From positions 1-64,000 of the forward strand of contig JANQQS010000115.1 in NCBI GenBank assembly GCA_028284955.1: a stretch of 64,000 bases of DNA, written 5' to 3'. A program made the position numbers and the translations under genes. Source of the DNA: Myxococcota bacterium. Lineage in GTDB: Bacteria > Myxococcota_A > Polyangia > Polyangiales > Houyiibacteriaceae. The notes under the pieces were generated by a model. That model worked only from the letters and a program-made list of their open reading frames with translations, was not told the origin of the DNA and did not search any database. Positions 27,584 to 34,934 of this stretch are shown here, in pieces (position 1 is the stretch's first letter; the number at the start of each line of letters is the position of its first letter).

Positions 27584-28177
27584 ATGACCCGAGGTGCTCG
27601 CGAAAGCTCTGCGGAAGAAGCGCGCCTTGTATTGCTGATCGAGCGATCTCAGGATGGAGATGTGGCGGCCTTTGAGTCGCTTGCAGCAGAGTTTTCACCA
27701 CAGATTCGAAGATTCGCGCGTGGGTTTGTCGACTCGGAGGCCGACGACGTAGCGCAGGAGGCGCTGATCAAAGCCTTTCGCACGGTTCGTTCCTACCGCT
27801 TTGACGCGTCATTTCGAACGTGGCTGTTTCGGATTGTCCGCAACGCGTGCATCGATGCCGTCCGGCGACGCAAATCACATCGACGCAAACAACACGCGCT
27901 CGGGGAAGAAGTTGGCGTGGCAAACGCATCGGGAGGCCCCCGCCCGGATCGCGAACTGCTCGAGAGAGAACGTCACGAGCAACTATGGAGACTGATTCGC
28001 GCGCTTCCTCACCGCTTTCGTACGCCGCTTATTCTCTGTGATATTGAAGGCCTGTCGTATCAGGAAGCGGCTGCGATCGAACGGATACCTGTTGGGACGG
28101 TGCGATCTCGATTGGCTCGCGCGCGGCGGAAGCTACGGGAGGAATTGGCGCAAGCAGGAGAGTCGAATGATGAATGA
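27584..28177 (+). CDS. ECF-type RNA polymerase sigma factor
   Basis: A 197-residue sigma-70 family protein of the ECF type. Region 2 shows the -10 recognition and core-binding pattern (DVAQEALIKAFRTVRSYRFDASFRTWLFRIVRN) in two parts around residues 55-85. Region 4 ends with the helix-turn-helix GLSYQEAAAIERIPVGTVRSR. Three further genes follow with overlapping stops and starts, ending in an outer-membrane-type protein, so the sigma factor probably controls an envelope function. The ATG at 27584 lacks a good ribosome site. Confidence 0.9.
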   Translation: MTRGARESSAEEARLVLLIERSQDGDVAAFESLAAEFSPQIRRFARGFVDSEADDVAQEALIKAFRTVRSYRFDASFRTWLFRIVRNACIDAVRRRKSHRRKQHALGEEVGVANASGGPRPDRELLERERHEQLWRLIRALPHRFRTPLILCDIEGLSYQEAAAIERIPVGTVRSRLARARRKLREELAQAGESNDE

Positions 28178-28367
28178 TTGCTCCCTGAGTCGCGACGCTG
28201 GAAAGTGGTACACTGAGGATGTGGTGGATGGGGCGCAGATGTGTGTTTTTGTCGTCACGCGGAACTTTTTCGCGTGGCGCTACGTCCCACTGACAACGCC
28301 CGTCCAACGGTTGGACCCGCGAAACAAGTACACGAAACGAGCAACGTCAGCCTCGATCGACATATGA
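28167..28367 (+). CDS. Small overlapping ORF (66 aa) between sigma factor and membrane protein
   Basis: This short frame starts inside the last codons of the sigma gene (ATGATGAATGA) and its TGA overlaps the ATG of the next gene (ATGA). Both junctions are typical of coupled operon genes. The product begins MMNDCSLSRDAGKWYTEDVVDG, which loosely resembles the start of a small zinc-finger anti-sigma domain, but the HxxxCxxC pattern is absent. No homolog is recognised. It could be a degenerate anti-sigma protein, a regulatory leader peptide or chance. Confidence 0.4.
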   Translation: MMNDCSLSRDAGKWYTEDVVDGAQMCVFVVTRNFFAWRYVPLTTPVQRLDPRNKYTKRATSASIDI

Positions 28368-29080
28368 GCAGCGCCACGAGACAGCCGCCGCCGGACGCAC
28401 CGAGCGGCGTTTCCGATAGCGAGCTTCGTCAGCGTCTCGCGGAGCTGCGCCGAACGCCGAACCTTGAGTCTGATGCGTTCGACGCGAACCTTCGAAGTGC
28501 TTTACAACAGGCTGGCGAACCCGACGCACCACCATTGCTCGCTGCGGTTCGCGAATGGTTTTCCGGTCGGCCGTGGACTATGGGGGCGGTCACGGGAGCT
28601 GCAGCCACCGCCGCGCTCATATTCGTTTACCAAGGGCTCACCCATTCGAAGGATTCATCCACGGCGCTTTCGGCTGATGATGTTCCCGCGCTTCAGACTT
28701 CGGCGCAGCAAGCTTCATCAACGAGCTCGGACCGTGATGCGCCTTCCGGCGAAGAAACCTTGGATGCGACGACCCTGCCAAAAAACAAGGTCGCGCTCAT
28801 TCGCTTCGAGTTTCGTTCGGAAGTTTCGATCGAGGACGCCGAGTTTCATATCGAGCTCCCGGAAGGCCTCGTATTCTGGTCGGAAGGTCGCGCTCTGGCC
28901 GACGCGAGTTTCTCTTGGACGGGAGCGCTTCAGCAGGGGAACAACACTGTCGTGACGGCGGTTCGAGCCAGTCGCGAAGGTCGCTATCGCGTGCTCGCCA
29001 CGGCGTGGGTTGATGGCGAGCCTCTGATTCACGAAGTCATTCTTCACGTCGTGCCTTCGGAGGAGAACGGTGCGAGCTAG
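28364..29080 (+). CDS. Single-pass membrane protein, candidate anti-sigma factor
   Basis: A 238-residue protein with a cytoplasmic N-terminus of about 75 residues (SDSELRQRLAELRRTPNLESDAF in two parts), one membrane helix (MGAVTGAAATAALIFVYQGL), a Ser/Thr-rich linker and a periplasmic beta-rich domain (about 130-235). The topology, and a position two genes after an ECF sigma factor, fit an anti-sigma factor, although no zinc-binding motif is visible. The periplasmic part, with alternating hydrophobic strands, looks like an immunoglobulin-like sensor domain. The next gene starts 11 bp before its stop. Confidence 0.65.
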   Translation: MSSATRQPPPDAPSGVSDSELRQRLAELRRTPNLESDAFDANLRSALQQAGEPDAPPLLAAVREWFSGRPWTMGAVTGAAATAALIFVYQGLTHSKDSSTALSADDVPALQTSAQQASSTSSDRDAPSGEETLDATTLPKNKVALIRFEFRSEVSIEDAEFHIELPEGLVFWSEGRALADASFSWTGALQQGNNTVVTAVRASREGRYRVLATAWVDGEPLIHEVILHVVPSEENGAS

Positions 29081-29633
29081 GTCCATGCAAGCGGCCGCGC
29101 TTCGAGTACCTCTTTTTTGGGGGGCGCTTGGTCTTTTCTCCGGGGCGCTCCTTTTTTCGGGAGCGGAGAGCGCACAAGCCCAAGGCAACCGCGAAGCTCA
29201 GCGTACGAACGAGGCAGCGCGCAAGGTGCCTCTCGTGCACGCGAAGAGCGCGAACACGCGAAGGGGAGCGGCGAATCGCAGGTCGCATGACCGGAGAAAA
29301 CTCGAAATTCAGTCGCAGATCGGCATTGTCGACCCTCATGAGCCAATCGACGACATCATCAGTCGAGTGCGAGCGAGACGGGGATCTGGACGGTACCGCG
29401 AAATTCACCCCTCGCGGATCCGAGATCGTGCTGCAAACCAACCCCGACCTCGAAGGCCGGCGCGAGAAAAGGGAATGGGCAAGCCTTCTCCGAGGCGAGG
29501 GGATGCCATTGGGCGAGGGGATGCCATTGGACGCCGGGATAAACAGCGCGCGCCAACCAAAACGCGCCGCCGGATCGATCGCAATCGACGGGTGCCAGCA
29601 CGACCGGCTCGCCCTCCCACGAAAAGGCGGTAG
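29070..29633 (+). CDS. Secreted Arg-rich hypothetical protein
   Basis: A GTG at 29070 is preceded by GGAGGAG at good spacing and gives 187 residues with a clear signal peptide (LFWGALGLFSGALLFSG, cut near AESAQAQ). The mature part contains a normal-looking stretch (KLEIQSQIGIVDPHEPIDD) and then a very basic tail. An 18-bp duplication at 29495-29530 repeats RGDAIG. A second frame on the same strand stays open until 29700 and overlaps the next ATG (TGATG), so a frameshift or sequencing error in this gene is possible. No family is recognised. Confidence 0.5.
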   Translation: MRARSMQAAALRVPLFWGALGLFSGALLFSGAESAQAQGNREAQRTNEAARKVPLVHAKSANTRRGAANRRSHDRRKLEIQSQIGIVDPHEPIDDIISRVRARRGSGRYREIHPSRIRDRAANQPRPRRPAREKGMGKPSPRRGDAIGRGDAIGRRDKQRAPTKTRRRIDRNRRVPARPARPPTKRR

Positions 29634-29699
29634 ATCTGAGCAAGCTTGTGCGGCGCTCCATTCTGAAAAGCCAAGGCCCGCGCGAGAACCCGTAACCTG

Positions 29700-31415
29700 A
29701 TGCGACACAGCAATCGCTCCGTCCAACGCTCGCCCGCTGACGCGGGACTGGCTGCCCTAGGGGCAGCAGTGGTGGGACTTATTGCGTTCGAATGGGTCGC
29801 GCCGCGTCGCTACGTTTCGGTCGGAGCGGCCCAGGAAAGCATCGAAGCAAGCGCCCAGGAAAGCACCGAGGAACCAGGAAGCGCAGCCGCAACCACGGAG
29901 GCTTCCAATGCAGCGCGAGAAGCCAGTACTGAATCGGAACGCGAGAGCGCGATCGAATCGGCAGTCGAAGCTTTTCGGAATGGAGACTTTTCCGCAGCTC
30001 TTGGTTTGTTCGATCAGGCGCTCGAGAAAGAGCCGCCTCATGCTTCCGGACGCATCCACTACAATCGCGGCTCCTGCTTGCTCGAGCTCGGTGAACTAGA
30101 ACAAGCCAAGCGAGCTTTTGAGGCAGCCGCGTCCCGCGACCCGGAGCTGCGCGTACTGGCGATGTTGAGGGTGGCAGAAATTCATCACGCGCTCGGAGAG
30201 TACGAGGATGCGCGGAGTATTTTGCGATCCACGAAAGAGGCGTCGTCGGCCAGGCCGGAGCTGGCTAAACTCTGGGCCGCCATCGACGAAGAGCTCCGCG
30301 TCGTCAATCAGAGCCCAGCGAGAGAAGCGGTTCCGGGCGAAACAGAGAGCACCGCGCGTCACACAGGGCCTTGGTCGGCAGGGCTCTTGGTGGAGATGGG
30401 CGGCGGCTATGACAGCAACGCGTTTCAAGTAGGCCTATCGGGAACCGCGGGACTTATCACCGGGCTCAGTCCGGAGGGTAGCGGCTACGGGAGCACCACC
30501 GTCGCCGCGACCTTATACCGAACCCTCAATGCGCGTAGTGAGTGGGAGCTCGGATACGGAATTTCGCAGCTCGTGTATCCACAGGAACGTTTCGACGAGT
30601 TGAGCCTTCAGATTCAGACGTTGAACACGGGGCTCTACTATGAGCTCTCGCCCAAGGTTGCGGTTCGGAGCGAGCTTTTGGGAAGCCTCGTATTCGCCGG
30701 TCTACGTTCATTCGACGCCGCAGATCTCGAAGGCGGATTGCGGCTTTCGGTGCACCTCTTTCCGCATGACCGATGGCAAACCGATGTGGCGCTGTCTGCA
30801 CTCGGCGTCCTCAATCTGGGCGACGCATTCGCGTTTCTTCGAGGTCATCGTGTGCGCGCGGACATTCGAGAGCTGTACCGCTGGGGAGAGCAGCCCACGC
30901 GCGGTTCAGTCGAGGTTGGGGTAGGTTACCGAGCCTATACGCAGGGAACACAGCGCGATTCCACCGAACCCAGCACGGAAAGCGAAGTTGTCGAGCGGCT
31001 CTGCGCTGGGCGCTGCACGCCTTTTTTGGGCATTCCTCTGGCCTACGACGCCCCGACAGCCCACCTTCGCTTGGGCTTGACCCTATGGGAGCAGGTTCAT
31101 TTGAGCATGGGCACGGAGCTCGGGTGGCGGCTTTATCGAGGCTCGGTTTCGGAAGGATGGGTGACGCCGAGTGACGTGGTGATTCGCACAGGGGAAGCGC
31201 GTCGACGCGACATCCGCTTGACGACGTCTGCCGAAGCGAGCGCCCGCATCGTGCCCGATGCGTTCTTGGATCTTCGCTATACCTTTACTCTGAATGCATC
31301 GAGTCTTTCGGATACGGATTTCGGAACCACCGGGAATCTGGCGGACTACGATTTTCGGGCGCACACGATATCCCTATTCTTGCGATGGGAGCCGAAGCTC
31401 GGCCCGTTCGGGTAG
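29700..31415 (+). CDS. TPR protein with C-terminal outer-membrane beta-barrel-like domain
   Basis: The 571-residue product has an N-terminal hydrophobic segment (about 17-32), an Ala/Ser/Glu-rich linker with a 24-bp tandem duplication (AQESIEAS, AQESTEEP; 29829-29876) and two or three TPR units (about 85-185). From about residue 220 it has alternating strands with aromatic ends typical of an outer-membrane barrel, ending ...TISLFLRWEPKLGPFG. Similar TPR-barrel proteins occur in surface assembly or export systems. As the last gene of the ECF operon it is the most likely effector. The ATG overlaps a stop in another frame (TGATG). Confidence 0.75.
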   Translation: MRHSNRSVQRSPADAGLAALGAAVVGLIAFEWVAPRRYVSVGAAQESIEASAQESTEEPGSAAATTEASNAAREASTESERESAIESAVEAFRNGDFSAALGLFDQALEKEPPHASGRIHYNRGSCLLELGELEQAKRAFEAAASRDPELRVLAMLRVAEIHHALGEYEDARSILRSTKEASSARPELAKLWAAIDEELRVVNQSPAREAVPGETESTARHTGPWSAGLLVEMGGGYDSNAFQVGLSGTAGLITGLSPEGSGYGSTTVAATLYRTLNARSEWELGYGISQLVYPQERFDELSLQIQTLNTGLYYELSPKVAVRSELLGSLVFAGLRSFDAADLEGGLRLSVHLFPHDRWQTDVALSALGVLNLGDAFAFLRGHRVRADIRELYRWGEQPTRGSVEVGVGYRAYTQGTQRDSTEPSTESEVVERLCAGRCTPFLGIPLAYDAPTAHLRLGLTLWEQVHLSMGTELGWRLYRGSVSEGWVTPSDVVIRTGEARRRDIRLTTSAEASARIVPDAFLDLRYTFTLNASSLSDTDFGTTGNLADYDFRAHTISLFLRWEPKLGPFG

Positions 31416-31486
31416 AGATTGATTGAACTGCGGTTTCGTGTTCTGCTCACCTTTCAGGGGGAGCATTCGCGAAACGGGGGACAGGC

Positions 31487-32551
31487 ATGCCGCAGGCACT
31501 AGCGAAGAAGAAGAAGCCAAAAATACGCGCTCCGCATTTTTGCGCGTTGCCCGAGGTCAAACCACGCCGGTTTGAGGCGGGGGTTCATCCGCGCCGCGCC
31601 GCAGCGATCTTGGCGCTGGACAAAAAGTGGGTGAACCAAACGGCGCTGCACTATTGTTTTTTGGAGTCTTTCGCTGGACCGCAGGCGCAACAAGATGTGG
31701 TCCGCGCGGCGTTTGAAGAGTGGGCCCAACTTCCGATTGGTCTACAGTTTATTGAAGTAGACGAGCCTGGCGAATCTGAGCTTCGCATCGGGTTCGGAGC
31801 TGGCGAAGGCAGCTGGTCGTACGTGGGGCGCGACTGCTTGAGCATTGGTCCATCTGAGCGGACGATGAATTTTGGCTGGGATTTGACTCAAGATTCTGAT
31901 ACCGCGCTGCACGAAATTGGGCACGCATTGGGCTTGCCGCATGAACATCAAAACCCAAACTCGGGCATTGTATGGGACGAGGCCGCGGTACTCGAAGCGC
32001 TGGCCCAGCCCCCCAATAGCTGGAGTGAAGAGCAAACGCGCTGGAACATCTTGCGCAAGCTTAACCCGGCCGAGGTTGAAGGGTCGAAATGGGATTCCAA
32101 CTCGATCATGCACTACCCGTTCGAAGCGGGCATGATCCTCGAGCCGAAGAAATATCGAACCCAGCCGCTGATTCCTGAAGGGGGCCTGTCTCGGCAGGAT
32201 ATTCGCTGGGCGAAGAAGTTTTACCCAGCACGAAAGCGATCTCGGCAGCTGCACATGCTCGAATCAGAGCGCCTCGACATCAACCCTGGCGAGCAGGTGG
32301 ATTTCGAACTCAATGTACCGACCTCGGGCGAATACCGGATTCAAACCTTCGGTATCTCCGACATGGTGATGGTGCTATTCGAAGTTGTCGACGACACTCC
32401 CCGCTACATGAGCGGCGACGACGACAGCGGCTACGCCACCAACGCGAGCATCGAAGCGCGCCTCAGGCCCGAGCGAACGTATATTCTGCGACTGCGCCTC
32501 TACTACGAAGACCGCGCCGGAGAAACCGCCGTCATGATGTGGCCATGCTAA
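31487..32551 (+). CDS. Astacin/matrixin-like zinc metalloprotease with PPC domain, no signal peptide
   Basis: A 354-residue metzincin. The zinc motif is HEIGHALGLPH (His142, Glu143, His146, His152), followed by a Met-turn in SIMHYPF as in astacins. The C-terminal 100 residues (GEYRIQTFG...DDDSG.ATNA) match a bacterial pre-peptidase C-terminal domain. Unusually there is no signal peptide: the start is MPQALAKKKKPK, and the ATG is backed by GGGGGA 5 bp upstream. It is therefore either cytosolic or exported by a non-Sec route. It ends 1 bp from the convergent methyltransferase stop. Confidence 0.85.
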   Translation: MPQALAKKKKPKIRAPHFCALPEVKPRRFEAGVHPRRAAAILALDKKWVNQTALHYCFLESFAGPQAQQDVVRAAFEEWAQLPIGLQFIEVDEPGESELRIGFGAGEGSWSYVGRDCLSIGPSERTMNFGWDLTQDSDTALHEIGHALGLPHEHQNPNSGIVWDEAAVLEALAQPPNSWSEEQTRWNILRKLNPAEVEGSKWDSNSIMHYPFEAGMILEPKKYRTQPLIPEGGLSRQDIRWAKKFYPARKRSRQLHMLESERLDINPGEQVDFELNVPTSGEYRIQTFGISDMVMVLFEVVDDTPRYMSGDDDSGYATNASIEARLRPERTYILRLRLYYEDRAGETAVMMWPC

Positions 32552-32552
32552 G

Positions 32553-33305
32553 TCAGCTTCGCTTCACGGCCTTCACGCGGAGGCGCACGTAATCTGCGTA
32601 CCAAGTGCCGTCGCTGTCGCATAAGGTCGGTCGCAGAAGTTCGGTCACCTCTCGTCTTGCTGGTTCGCGAAGCGGTTCGGGGAGTCGATTGATCATGGCT
32701 CCGCCTAGGGTTGTGAGCCAGCCTTCCATTCCTTGCGGGAGGCGGGTGAGTCTCGGAACGAGCTCGATGCGTTCTACGCGAAACCTCTCTTCTTCGAGCA
32801 TTTTTTGATAGAGCGGGGGGCTCGGGAAAAACTTTGGGACGCTATCGTCGACCTCATGCTGGCGGAGCACCGCGCGCATCGCGGTCACGATCGCGGCGAT
32901 GTTTCCGAACCCTCCGAACTCGGCAACGAACCTGCCCTCAGGCTTGAGCGCGCGATAGACGCCTTGAAGTACGCGCCTCGGTTCCAACATCCAGTGCAAC
33001 GCCGCGTTCGAAAACACCGCGTCGAACTCTCCTTCGAAATCCAGCGCATGGGCGTCCATGAGCCGCCCGTCGATTCCGAGCGAACGAGCTGAGCGGATCA
33101 TACTTTCGCTCGCGTCGACGCCGACGGCCTCCGCGCAGGATTCTGCCAACGTGCGCGTCAAGGCTCCATCCCCGCAGCCGAGATCGAGTATCCTTTCCGA
33201 AGCTTCGGGGGCAAGCCACTCCAGGATGATGCTTCCTAGTTCGGCAACGTAGGCCGCGTTGCGCCGGTATTCAGCGGCATCCCATCGCTGAAGATTTTGT
33301 TCCAT
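32553..33305 (-). CDS. SAM-dependent methyltransferase, trans-aconitate methyltransferase-like
   Basis: A 250-residue class I methyltransferase with motif I ILDLGCGDGALT, an acidic motif II (EAVGVDAS) and the SNAALHWM segment characteristic of trans-aconitate 2-methyltransferase and close relatives. The substrate cannot be set from sequence. It is convergent with the metalloprotease gene, with one base between the stops. Confidence 0.85.
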   Translation of the reverse strand: MEQNLQRWDAAEYRRNAAYVAELGSIILEWLAPEASERILDLGCGDGALTRTLAESCAEAVGVDASESMIRSARSLGIDGRLMDAHALDFEGEFDAVFSNAALHWMLEPRRVLQGVYRALKPEGRFVAEFGGFGNIAAIVTAMRAVLRQHEVDDSVPKFFPSPPLYQKMLEEERFRVERIELVPRLTRLPQGMEGWLTTLGGAMINRLPEPLREPARREVTELLRPTLCDSDGTWYADYVRLRVKAVKRS

Positions 33306-33453
33306 GCGGAAACGTTTAGCACGCGATCGGGGGGGTAGAATACGAGGAACCTCGCGAGACGACGCTCTATGTTCCAGACGCCCGCAATCGTCGTTCGTCG
33401 CTTGCGTGGCGATGGGCCCAGTATTAGCGTCAAGACCCGAAGGGTCGCCATAA

Positions 33454-33527
<74 letters not shown>

Positions 33528-33605
33528 CCCACGTGGAGGTGGCTAGAGTGCTCGAATCGCTTCGTTTGTAGGCGAGAGCGCATTTGTCCGACGTAGTGGC
33601 TGATT

Positions 33606-33713
33606 GCCGCCGATGATGGACGCCGGACGGTTGCCGCGCAGTTCCAACTGACGAACCACCTCCCGTTTGAACTCTTCAGTAACCTTTCTTCTTTCTTTTT
33701 TCCCAATGGTCGA
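33606..33713 (-). pseudogene. IS3-type transposase OrfA remnant
   Basis: On the minus strand about 35 codons read GKKERRKVTEEFKREVVRQL and then ELRGNRPASI. This is the hallmark N-terminal helix of IS3-family OrfA transposases. The start codon appears lost (ATTGGG where ATGGG would be expected) and the similarity stops abruptly. The rest of 33528-33882 holds no gene. It lies directly downstream of the tRNA-Arg gene. Confidence 0.65.
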
Positions 33714-33882
33714 GCTCCCAGAGCCATCTTGGCCCCTCGGGCTCTCTCCATCAAATCCGGGCAGGCTCAAGTCGAGCAGGCTCGGCATCCGAAGTGCCCA
33801 CGTCGTATCAAACGACGATTCAACTTTTGGGGGACACGTTGCTGACTTCGAATACTCCACATCGTATGGTCCAGAGGAGTAT

Positions 33883-34605
33883 ATGCTCGGACCCTTTCAC
33901 GAAGCGATCGTGTACGTTGACGAGAGTGGCGACCATGGCCCGGTGTCGCAGGATTACCCCGTGTTCGTTCTGGCCTTCTGCATCTTCGACAAGAGCGACT
34001 ACGCCGAGAACACAACGACTCGTGTACAACGCTTCAAGTTCAAGTATTTTGGGCACGATGCTTTGGTGCTGCACGAACGCGACATTCGGAAGGAGCAGCC
34101 GCCGTTCGATATTCTTCGCCGACCGGGAGTGCGAGATGCCTTCTACGAAGATCTCAATCGTCTTATCGAGGAGACTCAGTTCACACTCGTGGCCGCGGCG
34201 ATTCGAAAAGACAAGATCGGCGGTTCTGTCGATGTGTACTCGTTGGCGATGGAGTTCGGTCTGGAGCGTATCGCTCTTCACTTCAATCTGAAGCCAAACG
34301 ATCCAAAGCTCCACGTTGTTTGCGAGAGTCGAGGAAAGCGAGAAGATGATGAGATGGAGTTGGCGTTCAGGCGTATTTGTGCGGGCAGCAATTTTCGAAA
34401 TCTAGTTTTGCCGTGTGACCTAGTGTTCGCGAGGAAAGAGCGAAGTCATGCTGGCATGGAGTTCGCCGATCTTATAGCTCGCCCCATTGGGCGACATGTA
34501 CTTCAGCCGCAGCAAGCCAACAGAGCCTGGGACATCCTGGAAAAGAAGTTTCGACGCGGGCCAAACGGTGGGGCACGTGGGTGGGGGCTCAAGGTGTTCC
34601 CTTAA
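33883..34605 (+). CDS. DUF3800 domain protein
   Basis: The 240-residue product starts with the family's acidic motif VYVDESGD and has a later SHAGMEFADLIARPIGR segment, the two conserved ends of DUF3800 (an RNase H-like fold of unproven function). Such proteins are common on mobile islands and near defence genes. The ATG at 33883 follows AGAGGAG; longer frames upstream run through transposase debris. Position next to a tRNA and an IS remnant supports horizontal acquisition. Confidence 0.82.
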   Translation: MLGPFHEAIVYVDESGDHGPVSQDYPVFVLAFCIFDKSDYAENTTTRVQRFKFKYFGHDALVLHERDIRKEQPPFDILRRPGVRDAFYEDLNRLIEETQFTLVAAAIRKDKIGGSVDVYSLAMEFGLERIALHFNLKPNDPKLHVVCESRGKREDDEMELAFRRICAGSNFRNLVLPCDLVFARKERSHAGMEFADLIARPIGRHVLQPQQANRAWDILEKKFRRGPNGGARGWGLKVFP

Positions 34606-34934
34606 AACGAAACGCCCCGGCAACACCGAGGCGAAGCGCCGACCGAGCCAACCCAGTCCACTACTTAAGGTGGGCAGGATGACGCAATCTGTCAAGAGAG
34701 GAGAACCAACGGCCCGTTCTTGCTTTTTCCATGGCTTGTGCAGCTCGGACCGGATCAGCGTCAATGAAGCGGTGGTTGGTTCAGGCTACAACAGCTCGCC
34801 GCAGTTCAATCATGAGTTTAAACGGGTCACAAAGCGCACGCACTCCATACAATCTCAGCGCGTGGGTTGTCGAACTTCGTTCCGTGACGTGACATGTCTA
34901 GCCCGCGCGATATCGTGGGTGCCGGAACCTATCC
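34606..34934. other. Gap between DUF3800 and transporter genes
   Basis: This 329-bp stretch has no convincing gene. A hairpin CGCCCCGG/CCGAGGCG (7 of 8 pairs) lies around 34610-34634, just after the DUF3800 stop, and may terminate it. No clear promoter for the downstream gene was seen. Confidence 0.5.

Noticed and set aside
29037-29726. 229-codon minus-strand frame opposite the secreted Arg-rich gene
   Set aside because: No signal peptide, ribosome site or family; the plus strand has a signal peptide with a Shine-Dalgarno sequence.
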